Source of the DNA: Sympetrum striolatum
Taxonomy: Eukaryota; Arthropoda; Insecta; Odonata; Libellulidae
Direction: 5' to 3'
Length of the DNA: 64,000 nucleotides
NCBI GenBank assembly: GCA_947579665.1
Contig: OX388344.1
Coordinates: 13,076,346-13,140,345, forward strand
Numbering within the stretch: the stretch's first letter is position 1; each line of letters starts with the position of its first letter. The notes beneath the pieces are model-generated. The model had not been told where the DNA came from and did no database searches. It worked only from the letters and a program-made list of their open reading frames with translations. The translations under genes and the position numbers were made by a program. Shown here piece by piece: positions 43,053 through 54,870 of the stretch.

Positions 43053-44045
43053 TTGAAAAATTGAATTTTTCGGTGAATTGATCCGTTTTTGACCTGTTTC
43101 GATTATAAGTCGAAAAAATGCCAAAAATGAGCAAAATAGAGGAAAGAATTTGAAATATTGGTAAAATTATACGTTTTTTTACCTTTTTTCGATCATACCT
43201 CGATAGAATGACGAAAATAAGGTTCTACCGTGCGTCTGTTCGTCCGTGCGTCTGTTCATCCCGTTCGTCTGTTCGTCCGTGAGTCTGATCGTCCGTGAGA
43301 TTGTTCGTCCATGCATGTGTTCGTCCGTGTGTCTGTTTCCCCGGAAAGATCCGTTTTCGTACATTATTACGATCAAACCTTGAAAACATTAGGAAAAAAG
43401 GGCAAAGTAGAGAAAAAAATTGAAATTTAGGTAAAATCATCCATTTTCGAAACATTTTCGATCATGCCTCAGGATAATGACCAGAATCGGGGCAAAATAA
43501 AAAAATAAAAATTTCTTTGTTTTTTTTTCGATCATATCTGGATAAAATGATGAAAATAAGGTCAAAAAGTTGAAAAAACCTGCAATTTCGGTGAAATTCT
43601 TCGTTTTCTTTGTTTTTTTTTTCGATCAGATCTGGATAAATTGACGAAAATAAGGTCAAAATAGAGGAAATAAATTGAAATTTCAGTGAAATGTTCCGTT
43701 TTCTTGGTTTTTTTTCGATCATATCTGGATAAAATTACGAAAAAAAGGTAAAAATAGAGGAAAAAAATTGGAATTTCACTAAAATTATCCATTTTCTTTT
43801 TTTTTCGATCATATCTGGATAAAATGACCAAAATAAGGTCAAAATAGAGGATAAAAATTGAAAATTCGGTATAATTATCCGTTTTTTTTTTTTTTCAATC
43901 ATATCTGAAAAAATGACAAAAATTAGGTCAAAATAGACGAAGAAACTGAAATATCGGTGAAATTATCTTTTTTCTTTTTTTTCTATGATATCTGGATAAA
44001 ATGACGAAAAGAAGATCAAAATAGAGGAAAAAAATTGAAATTTCG
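43053..44045 (+). repeat. Higher-order satellite duplication, copy 2
   Basis: The partner of 40,749-41,815. Copy 2 lacks a ~40-bp T-rich insertion (TTTTTTTTGATTTGATTGA) found in copy 1. Confidence 0.8.
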
Positions 44046-44711
44046 CTAAAATGATCCGTTTTCTTTTTTTCTTAATCATATCTGGATAATATGACCAAAA
44101 TACAGGATAAAAATTAAAAATTCGGTGAAATTATCCGTTTTGTTTGTTTTTTTCGATCATATCTGGAAAAAATGACAAAAAAATAGGTCATAATAGACGA
44201 AAAAATTGAAATGTCGGTGAAATAATATTTTTTCTTTGTTTTTTTTCTATGATATCTGGAAATAAATGACGAATAAAAGGTCAAAATAGCGGAAAAAATT
44301 AAAATTTTGGCGAAATTATTCATTTTCTTTGTTTTTTTTGATCATATCCGGATAAAATGACGAAAATTAGGTCAAAATAGAGGAAAAAAAACTGAAATTT
44401 AGCAAAAATTATCCGTTTTCTTTGTTTTTTTTCGATCAAAGCTGGATAAAATGACGAAAATAAGGTCAAAATAGAAGATAAAAATTGAAAAAATCTGTAT
44501 AATTATCCGTTTTGTTTGTTTTTTTCGATCATATCTGGAAAAAATGACAAAAATTAGGTCAAAATAGACGAAAGAATTGAAATATCGGTGAAATTATCTT
44601 TTTTCTTTTTTTTCTATGATATCTGGATAAAATGACGAAAAGAAGATCAAAATAGAGGAAAAAATTGAAATATCGGTGAAATTATCCGTTTTTGACCTTT
44701 TTCGATCATAC

Positions 44712-44865
44712 GTACTCGTATTAATGGAATAGAATGCTATTACTGTACATTTATTGTGATTTATCATTGTTAAAAAAAGTAAATATAACTAACTCTTATT
44801 ATTATCATTCGCCAGCATTTGGATCAACTTTCGATGCAATGACGATGCGATATATATCACGGGCC
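44712..44865. other. Short non-satellite island
   Basis: About 150 bp of unrelated AT-rich sequence between satellite monomers, without recognised ends. Confidence 0.5.
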
Positions 44866-47565
44866 CGAGAAAATGACGATAAAAAAATTGAAATTTCGGT
44901 AAAATTATCTGTTTTTAAACTTTTTTCGATAATACCTTGATAAAATAAAGAAAATAAGAGCAAAATATAGGAACAAAATTGAAATATCGGTGAAATTATC
45001 CGTTTTTTTTTCCTTTTTTCGATTATACCTCGATAAAATGACAAATTTAATGTTCGTCCGTGCGTCTGTTCGTCCATGAGTCTGATGGACCTCGCAATTG
45101 TTCGTCCTTGCGCCTGTTCGACCGTGCTTATGTTCGTTCGTGCGTCAGTTCGTCCATGCGCCTTTTCGTCCGTGCGTCTTTTCGTCCGTACGTTTGTTTG
45201 TCCAAACCGATCCGTTTTCAAACATTTTCTAGATCATACCTTGAAAAAGTGACGAAAATAAGGGCAAAATAGAGCGAAAATATTGAAATATCGGTGAATT
45301 TATCCGATTTTGATCTTTTTTCGATCATTCGTCGATAAAATGACGACAAAAGAGAAAAAAGAGAAACAAAATTCAAAAATCGGTAAAATTGTCTGTTTTT
45401 TATCTTTTTTCGATCATTACTCGATAAAATGACGAAAATAAGGTTAGTCCGTGCGTCTGTTCGTCAGTGCGTCTGTTCGTTCATGCGTCTGTTCGTCCAA
45501 ACAGATACGATTTCGAACCTTTTTTCGATCATACCTCGATAACATAACGAAAATAAGAGCAAAATAAGGGAACAAAATTGAAATATCGGTGAATTTATCC
45601 GTTTTTTACCTTTTTTCGATTGTACCTCGCTAAAATCACAAAAATAAGTTTCGTTCGTCCATCTCTTCGTCCGTGAGTCTGATCGTCCATGAGATTGTTC
45701 GTCCGTGCGTCTGTTCGACCGTGCTTTGGTTCGTCCGTGCGTCAGTTCGTCAATGCGACTTTTCTTCCGTGCGCCTTTTCGTCCGTGCCTCAGGTTCTTC
45801 CGTTCCTCTGTTCGTCCGTGCGTCTGTTCTTCCGTGAGTCTGTTCGTCCGCTCGTCTGTTTGTCTGTGCCTCTGTTCGTCCGTGCGTCTGTTCGTCCGTG
45901 CGTCTTTTCGTCCGTTCATCTGTTCGTCCGTGCGTCTGTTCGTCCATGCCTGTGTTCTTCCGTATGTCTGTTTGTCCGGAAAGATCCGTTTTCGAACCTT
46001 TTCTCGATCTTACCTTGATAAGATGACAAAAAAATGTTCCTCCATGCGTCTGTTTGTGCGTGAGTCTGATCGTCCGTGCGATTGTTCGTGCGTGAGTCTG
46101 ATCGTCCGTGTGATTGTTCGTCCGTGCGTCCGTTCGTCCGTGCATCTGTTCGTCCGTGCGTCTGTTCGTCCGTGCGTCTGTTCGTCCGTACGTCTGTTCA
46201 TCCGTACGTCTGTTTGTCCGTACGTCTGTTTTTCCGAAAAGATCCATTATCGAACCTTTTTTCGACCATACCTTGAAAAAATGACGAAAATAAAGCCAAA
46301 ATCGGGGAAAAAAATTAAAAATTCGGTGAAATTATCCGTTTTTTCCCTTTTTGGATCATATTTCGATAGAATGACAAAACTCAGGTTCGTCCGTGCGTCT
46401 GTTCGACCTTGCTTGTGTTCGTCCGGGCGTCTGTTCTTCCATACGTCTTTTCGTCCGTTCCTCTGTCCGTCCGTGCGTCTGTGCGTCCGTACGTCTGTTC
46501 ATCCGCGTGTCTGTTCGTCCGTGCGTCTGTTCGTCCGTGCGTCTCACTGTTGGCGGAAATTGAAAAAAGCTGGCCAAAACCCTAAATTTTGACTATTTTT
46601 TTAAAAAACAAAAATGGTACAGTCTGTTAGTATAATTGCTAAGGATTAAGAAACAATAGCTATTTCAATTTTTTGTAGATCCATTAAACCATCATAAGCC
46701 GTTTAACATGAGAAAAAATCATAAAATGTTTCAAAGCGGAATTTCCGAAGAAATCGAGTTTTTACTTTTGCTCGTGTGTCTTTAAAATGTTTTATATAGA
46801 TTTTCTAGTGTATTTTCTGAAAGACTAAACATTTCCTAGTAATCATACGTAAATATGTAGTTGTTTTTATTAATATTTCATGTAGTAATTAAACATTCAA
46901 AGGTCCACTATTTTTTAACTATTTTTTTAATAAAGTAGAAAAAAATCTTTGTGATATCGATAAGACTCGATCGAGAAATTTATATCACACGTAAGACCGA
47001 AATCTCTAGTGTATGTTTTAAAAGAAACATCCTGCGCATACTTGCGCTTTTTTATTTGAGGACGGGATATGTAAAAGTTGACACGGCAGCCGCTCGGTCC
47101 GATAGTTAGGAGCGGAATTTCCTGATTCTGTTGGAGCTCGAAGTAAAAGCAAATAAAATTACCACCGCTATGATTTTTACTCCAAATGTTATGAAAGATG
47201 CTCAATCGAAAACTAACCTGCCAAATTAGTCCTCAATTACCTTCACACTCTCATTTGGGCATATTGAAATTGGGAAATTCGCCGCAGACGCCGGCGCCGG
47301 TCACCCATCAGCCCGACGTGGGCATATGTCCAAATGATTGCAGAGTGGATATTTTTCCGTTATTCCTACTTATTGTCACATGGATATAGAGAATTTCTCG
47401 CACTTAAGCTCCTTTAGAAACAGAAACCCCTTCGACCTAGGGAAGAATCGAAGTGAGCGCGGTCATTGCACACGACCGAAATACCGCTAAAAGATACAAA
47501 GGTGGATAAAATTTAGACGTCAACTTACAATTATTTAAACTAAGTAATAGTTAGTGGTTAAACCA

Positions 47566-47843
47566 GCAGAGAGCTAACTGAGCGTTTTAACAATCTGTTT
47601 GTCTCTCAAACGTAATCGTAATATCTTTTTTCGGGGTGTAAGATTCAAAATACTTCTCGAAGGTTCCTTTCTGTTTTTGCAAGGAATGAACGAATCAGCA
47701 CTTTCGAATGTTTCTCATGGTAATCTTATCTTATGGTGTGAGTCATCTAACTAAAGGATAGGCTTAAGAAGTACACGCGTTGATCATCGTGTGCGAAACA
47801 CTCGTATCGTAGCGTCCCATTGATATCGAAGTTGGCTCTAGGC
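47566..47843 (+). repeat. ~280-bp segment shared (inverted) with 25,191-25,470
   Basis: Lies just upstream of the recognisable Transib coding exons. See the partner entry for the matching blocks. Confidence 0.75.
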
Positions 47844-47962
47844 ACCGTCTAAACATCAAGAAATGCAAGGTACGTTTTTTAATTTACATTGGAGCATCCA
47901 TAAAAACAGTATTAAGTCTACTTATCATAACACAGTATCGTTTCTCATGTTTATACTAACAG

Positions 47963-48719
47963 GGCTATGGCAGTAAAGATGAAGTTGGAAGGAGGAAGAA
48001 AGAATTGCAACAGTCTTTCAGGACAAGAATGGGACTTTATGTAAACATTCGTAACCACTACCTTGCTTACGAATCGTAAGCAAGGTAGTGGAACAACTAA
48101 CGATGGAAATACAGCGAGACGCTTTTTCTCCAATCAAAAAGTATCGTCTGAAATTTCTGGTGCGTAAATAACCACGTACATGCCTTATTTTCAGTTTCAT
48201 AATCTTTGATTCAAATCATCATTCTCAATGAAAATTACATAGAAATAATATATTGTAGTCCTGTTTTTCCATTTAGGTATTACTGAGGAGCTAATTGAGA
48301 GGTTTTCCACCATTCTGAATGTCCTATCTACTGGACTTCCAATAAACGAAGCGGCTTTCCGCGATTATTGCTCTTCTACTGCTGCCTTTTATGTGGAGCA
48401 CTATTCGTGGTATTTTATGCCCCCAACTGTTCATAAAATTCTTATACACAGAGCGCCTATTGTACAAGCAGCAGTGCTACCCATTGGACAATTGTCGGAG
48501 GAGGCCATTGAATCGAGACATAAGGATATTCGGAGGTTTCGGGAGCTGTATTCCAGAAAATTTTCACGAATAGTATCATTCGAGGATACTTTTCGAAGGC
48601 TTCTTGTATCTTCGTACTCAATAATATCTTCGACAGCAGTCTCAAATCAAAGAAATGTTAAGTTAAAGAAAGAAGCTAGGAATCTCCTTCTGATTGATGA
48701 TATTATAGAGTCCGGCTGA
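47963..48719 (+). pseudogene. Transib transposase, C-terminal exons
   Basis: Two exons. Exon A (47,963-48,159; acceptor ACTAACAG, donor G|GTGCGT) encodes GYGSKDEVGRRKKELQQSF and, after a local frame disturbance, TNDGNTARRFFSNQKVSSEISG. Exon B (48,277-48,719; acceptor CCATTTAG) joins in phase and encodes ITEELIERFSTIL ... PTVHKILIHRAP ... LPIGQLSEEAIESRHKDIRRF, ending in ESG and a stop. The HK-L-H, then SEE-E-R-KD-RRFR pattern matches the Transib/RAG1 segment that carries the catalytic Glu (known family relationship). The catalytic Asp region was not found upstream, and exon A contains a 37-nt inverted duplication that breaks its frame. The upstream AAATGCAAG|GTACGT (~47,870) could be the donor of a preceding exon. 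Confidence 0.72.
48055..48091. repeat. 37-nt near-perfect palindrome in the Transib exon
   Basis: Two 18-bp arms (CCACTACCTTGCTTACGA and its complement) around a single A. The right arm corresponds to the expected coding sequence; the left arm looks like an inverted copy of it, which explains the frame disturbance. Confidence 0.85.
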
Positions 48720-51700
48720 GACAGCAACGACATAGATTCCGATGAAGATAACTATTAATTGCACTCAAGTATTCATGACTTTGGTTTTAATCCTCTGGAG
48801 TAAGGAAAGAGGGCGAGATGGAAAGAAAAATACGATAAAAGTGGAATTATATAGGTTTTTGTAAATATTGTATATTATACATGTAAATAGTTTGTAAATA
48901 TGTAAATAACTTTTAATGTTGCCACTGTCAGTCTCAAGCCTGCAAATAGGTTTTTTTAAGCCCTTAACGCAGAGAGGAAGTTAGTTATTAGTTACATGCT
49001 ACATAAAATTAGTGCAAATAATATATTGCAAATGTTATTGCAAACAATCATATGTATCATAAATAACTTTCGATAACTTCCTATGAGTCCGTGAGCTATT
49101 TCAACAAACGTGACTACATAAAAATTTGATATACAGTCAAATAATGTGCAAAACACAATTCCTTAGCTAACTGAGCTTACTTAAATAGATTAAAAACATA
49201 TCACAACAAATTCGTAACTGCTTAACATAACTCCGTCGTATTTGGACTTTTTTCATGAAATCCAACCAAGATACGAAAGAAGTAAAGAAAATAATGGAAA
49301 AATTAAAGTAATGCTTATTATGGCATGTCCAATAATCAGAAAGGAATCACGCACGACTAGCGCGGGTGGTCGACCTGTTCAGGGCTATCGTTGGGAGGGT
49401 GCGTCAATCTTATACCCGACTTCCGAAACCGAACGGACAATAATTATTCATTCATTTCAGATACAGAATTATGTTTTATTCCTAAAGAAAATAAAATAAA
49501 TACATTAATTTCCGTGGAATATTTTGATTACAATCCTAGCCTTATTTTCATGGATACATCACGAAAAAGTTATTCACGGTGTTGTATCAATGTAACTAAC
49601 TCATTTACAGTACATATAGGAATAAATTAAGTATCTTACGTGCAGATATCAATTATAGTAGAACCCCCTTTTAATATTCAAAGAAGGACATTTTTCTGTT
49701 TAAGCCATTTTGTTTTAGGGAAGCCCCTGATTGGTCTAAAGCAAAACAAACATTAGAATCGGATTTAGGAGGTAATAATCAGCAAAAATGGAAAAATCGT
49801 GAATCTACGTTAAATAATAAAGGAGTTTTGGCCAGCTTTTTTCGATTTCCGCCCACTGTGCGTCTGTTCGTCCATACGTCTTTTTGTCCAAACAGATACC
49901 ATTTCGAACCTTTCCTCGATCATACTTCGAGGGAAGAACTTAGATAAGGTAAAACAATGGAAGAAAATTGAAATTTCAGTAAAAATATCCGTTTTCGAAA
50001 CTTTTTTCAAAAATACCTCCACAAAATGACTAGAATAAGGGGAAAATAGAGGAAAAAATTGAAATTTCGAAGTAATTATCCGTATTTTAACCTTTATCTG
50101 ATCATATCTCGGTAAAATGACGAAGAAAAGGACAAAATAGATAAAATAAAATAAAATTTCGATGAAATTATCTCACTATTTATCTCGCTTATTTCTGTTA
50201 TACCTAAACAAAATGACGTAAATTAACAGATAAAGAGCAAATATTATACAATATTGCTTATATTATCCCATTTTGTTACTTTCCTCAATACTGTCATTTA
50301 AAATGACGAAAATGTTTGAGAAATTGAGCTAAAATATAAAAATTTCAATAAAATTCTCCAATTTTGAATGTTCGTCTGTTCTTCCGTGGGTCTGTTCGTC
50401 CGTGCGTCTGTTCGTCCATGCGTCTGTTCATCCGTGCGTCTTATTGTCCAAACAGATCCGTTTTCGAAACTTTTCTCGATCATACCTTTCGTAAATATCA
50501 TATATTATCAATATCATAAATTTCGTTGAAGTTATCCATTTTTGACCTCTTTTCAATCATACCTCGATAATATGACAACAATTTAACAGATATAGAGCAT
50601 AAATGTTAATATATTTATAATATTATCCTATTTCGTCAGTCTCTTCGTTGCTATCAATCATGACGAAATGAAGAAGATGATTGAGAAATAGAGCAAAAAT
50701 ATTAAAATTTAGCTAAATTTATCCAATTTTGTATGTTCGTCTATTCTTTTGTACGTCTGTTCGTCCATGCCTGTGTTCGTCCGTACGTCTGTATGTCCGA
50801 ACAGATCCGTTTTGAACGTTTTTCGATCATACCTCGATTAAATAAAGAAAATAAGGTCAAGATATAGGAACAAAATTGAATTATTGGTGAAATTGTCCGT
50901 TTTTTACCTGTTTTTGATCATACCTCGATAAAATGACAAAAATAAGGTTCGTCCGCGATTCTGTTCGTCCGTGAGTCTGATCGTCCGTGCGATTGTTCGT
51001 CCTTGCGTCTGTTCGACCGTGCTTTTGTTCGTCCGTGCGTTAGTTCATCCATGCGTCTTTTCGTCCGTGCGTCTGTTCGTTCGTGCGTCTGTTTGTCCGG
51101 GCATCTTTTCGTCCTTTTGTCTGGTCGTCCATGGGACTGTTCATCCATACGTCTGTTTGTCCATACAGATACGATTTCGAACCTTTTCTCGATCATACTT
51201 CGAGAGAATGACTTAAATATGGACAAAATATAGGAAAAATTTTGAAATTTCGGGGATATTATCCGTTTTCGAAACTTTTTTCAAATAATAACTCCACAAA
51301 ATGACGAGAATAAGGGGAAAATAAAGGAAAAAATTCAAAATTTCGATGAAATGAAATCCAATTTTTAATGTTCTTCTGTCCTTCCAAGCGTCTGTTCGTC
51401 CGTGCGTCATTTAGTCCGTGTTTCTGATCGTCCTTGCGTCTGTTCGTACGTTCGTCTTTTAGTCCATGCGTCTGTTGGTCCGTTCATCTGTTCCTCCGTG
51501 CTTCAGTTCGTCCGTGCGTCTGATCGTCCGTGCGTCTGTTTGTCCGTTCATCTGTTTGATCGTGCGTTTATTCAACCTTGCGTCTTTTCGTCCATGACTG
51601 TGTTCGTCCGCACGTCTGTGTCCGAGCAGATACATTGTCGAACCTTTTCTCGATCATACCATGAAAAAATGTCGAAAATAAGGGAAAAATAGTGGAAAAA

Positions 51701-54700
51701 TTAATATTTCGGTCAAATTATCCGTTTCTTACCTTTTCTCGATCAAATGTCGATAAAATGACGAAAATAAGGGATTAATAGAGGAACAAAATTGGACTAT
51801 CGGTACAACTATCCGTTTTTTAACTTTATTCGATCATACCTCGATAAAATGACAAAAATAAGGTTCGTCCGTGCGTCTGTTCGTCCTCGCAATTGTTTGT
51901 CCTTGCTCCTGTTCAACCATGCTTCTGTTCGTCCATGCGTCTGTACTTCCGTGCGTCTGTTCGTCCGTGCGTCTGATCGTCCGTGCGTCTGTTTTTCCAT
52001 GTTTCTGTTCGTCCGTGCTTAGTTCGTCCGTACGCCTGTTTGTCCGAACATATCCGTTTTCGAACATATTTTGATCATACCTTGAAAAAGTGGCGAAAAT
52101 AAGGGCAAAATAGTGGGAAAATATTGTAATATCGGTGAAATTATCCGTTTTTGATCTTTTTTCGATCATTCGTCGATAAAATGACGACAAAAGGGAAGAA
52201 AGAGGAACAAAATTGAAAAATCGATAAAATTGTCTGTTTTTTACCTTTTTTCGATTATACCTCTATAAAATGACAAAAATAAGGTTAGTTCGAGCGTTTG
52301 TTCGTCCATACGTCTGATTGTCCCAACAGATACGATTTCGAACCTTTTATCGATCATACCTCGGTAACATAACGACAATAAGTGCAAAATAAGGGAACAA
52401 AATTGAAATATCGCTGAATTTATCCGTTTTTTACCTTTTTTCGATCATACCTCGCATAAAAACACAAAAATAAGTTTCGTCCGTCCGTCTGTTCGTCCGT
52501 GAGTCTGATCGTCCGTGCGAGTGTTCGTTCGTGCGTCTGTTCGACCGTGCTTTGGTTCGTCCGTGCGTCAGTTCCTCAATGCGACTTTTCGTCCGTGCCT
52601 CTGTTCATCCGTGCGTCTGTTCGTCCGTGCGTCTGTTCTTCCGTGCGTCTGTTCGTCCGTTCGTCTGTTTGTCCGGGCCATTGTTCGTCCGTGTGTCTGT
52701 TCGTCCGTGCGTCTTTTCGTCCGTTCATCTGATCGTCCGTGCGTCTGTTCGTGCATGCCTGTGTTCTTCCGTACGTCTGTTTGTCCGGATAGATCCGTTT
52801 TCGAACCTTTTCTCGATCATACCTTGATAAAATGACAAAAAAAATGTTCCTCCATGCGTCTGGTCTTGCGTGAGTCTGATCGTCCGTGCGTCTGTTCGTC
52901 GATGCGTCTGTTCGTCCATACGTCTGTTTGACTGACTAGAATGACTAAACATAGAAAAATATTGAAATTTCGTGGATATTACAAGTTTTCCAAACTTTTT
53001 TCAAAAATACCTAAAAAAAATGATGAGAATAAGGGGAAAATAGAGGAAAAAAAATTAAATTTCGAAGAAATTGTCCGTTTTTTACCTTTTTTAGATCATA
53101 TCTCGATAAAATAACGAAAATAAGGGCAAAATAGAGGAAAAAATTTAAATTTCGATAAAATAATATCACTAAGTTGCTCTTTTTTGTTATACTTATACTA
53201 ATGACGTAAATGTAACAGATATAGAGCAAAAAGATTAAAATATTGCTGATAGTATCCCATTTTGACGTTTTCTTCGATACTATCATTTAAAATGACGATA
53301 ATCCTTGAGAAATAGAGCAGATATAATACAATTTCGCTAAAATTATCCAATTTTTAATGTTCGTCTGTTCTTCTGAGCGTCTGTTCGTCCGTGCGTCTTT
53401 TTTCTGTGCGTCTGTTCGTCGTTGCGTCTTTTCGTCCGAGCGTCTGTTCATCCGTGAGTCTGTTCGTCCATGCCTGTGATCGTCTGTACGTCTGTTTGTT
53501 TAAACAGATACGTTTTCGAACCTTTTCACGATCACACCTTGAAAATATGACGAAAATAAGGGCAAAATAGAGTAAAAATTTAAAAATTCGGTGTAATTAA
53601 CCGTTTTCGAAACTGTTATCGATCATACCTCGATTAAATGACGATGATAAGGGCAAAATAGAGGAAAAAATTGACATTCCGGTGAAATTACCCATTTCTG
53701 ACCTTTGTTCGATCATACGTCGAAGAAATGACGAAAATATGGGCTAAATAGAGAAACAAAATTGAAATATCGGTAAAATTACCCTTTTTTTAGCTTTTTT
53801 CGATTATACTTCGAATAAATGAAGAAAACAAGGTACGTCCGTCCGTTCATCCGTGAGTCTGATCGTCCGTGCGTCTGTTCGTCCGTGCGTCTCTTCTTCC
53901 TTGCATCTGTTCCTTTGTGCGTCTGTTCGTATATTCGTCGGTTCGTCCATGCGTCTATTCGTCCGTTCATCTGTTTGTCAAAACAGATCCGTTTTCGAAA
54001 CTTTTTTCGATCATACCTTGATAAAATGACAAAGATAAGGTTCGTCCATGCGTCTGATCGTCCGTGCGATTGTTCGTCCTTGCGGCTGTTCATCCGTGCG
54101 TCTGTTCCTCTGTGTTTCTGTTCGTCCGTACCGTCATACCTCGATAATATGACAACAATTTTACAGATATAGAGCATAAATGTTAATATAATTATAATAT
54201 TATCCAATTTCGTCGCTTTCTTCGATACTATCAATCATGACGAAATGAGGAAGATGTTTGAGAAATAGAGCAAAAATATTAAAATTTAGCTAAATTTATC
54301 CAATTTTGTATGCTCGTCTTTTCTTCCGTACGTCTGTTCGTCCGTGCGACTGTTCGTCCGTGCGTCTGCTTGTCCATGAGTCTGTTCGTCCGTGTGTCTG
54401 TTCGTCTCTATGTCGGTTCGTCCATGCCTGTGTTCGTCCGTGCGTCTGTTTGTCCAAACGGATACGATTTCGAACCTTTTCTCGATCATACTTCGAGAGA
54501 ATGACTTAAATATGGACAAAATATAGGAAAAATATTGAAATTTCGGGGATATCATCCGTTTTCGAAACTTTAAAAACAAATACCTCCACAAAATGACGTA
54601 ATTAGCGGAAAATAGAGGAAAAATTAAAAATTTCGATGAAATTATCCAATTTTTAATGTTCTTCTGTCCTTCCAAGCGTCTGTTCGTCCGTGCGACATTT

Positions 54701-54870
54701 CGTCCGAGTTTCTGATCGTCCTTGCGTCCGTTCGTCTTTTAGTCCGTGCGTCTCATTGGCCGTTCATCTGTTCGACCGTGCGTTTATTCATCCGTGCGTC
54801 TTTTCGTCCATGACTGTGTTCGTCCGCACGTCTGTGTGTCCGAACAGATACATTTTCGAACCTTTTCTCG

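Larger units (their letters stand above)
46545..49860 (+). mobile_element. Transib-like DNA transposon with RSS-like termini
   Basis: A 3,316-bp island in the satellite. The left end CACTGTTGGCGGAAATTGAA and the reverse complement of the right end, CACAGTGGGCGGAAATCGAA, match over ~36 bp with three differences. Both flanks read CGTCT (46,540-46,544 and 49,861-49,865), a 5-bp duplication as expected for Transib, although the surrounding 16-bp array makes such a match easier by chance. The right end begins with CACAGTG, the V(D)J recombination heptamer. The interior encodes the C-terminal part of a Transib/RAG1-core-like transposase. The first ~1 kb has no recognisable coding region, so the copy is decayed or internally deleted. 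Confidence 0.82.
37541..54870 (+). repeat. Composite satellite, inverted central block
   Basis: The same 90-bp/16-bp architecture on the plus strand. Large 16-bp blocks lie near 37,545-37,632, 37,960-38,100, 38,170-38,355, 38,565-38,670, 38,814-38,940, 39,415-39,680, 39,925-40,190, 40,530-40,680, 40,955-41,090, 45,055-45,210, 45,650-45,990, 46,040-46,240, 46,384-46,544, 50,945-51,170, 51,390-51,630, 52,480-52,800 and 54,310-54,470. Each block ends in a hairpin-like GTCTGTTTGTCCGAACAGAT. A monomer subtype with CATATCTGG instead of CATACCTCG fills 41,250-41,830 and 43,490-44,700. The 16-bp unit has no stop in most frames, giving spurious 16-residue-periodic ORFs on both strands. Confidence 0.9.

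Noticed and set aside
47198..47389. Small ORF with a GC-rich segment in the Transib element
   Set aside because: No similarity to the transposase and no splice sites linking it to the recognisable exons.
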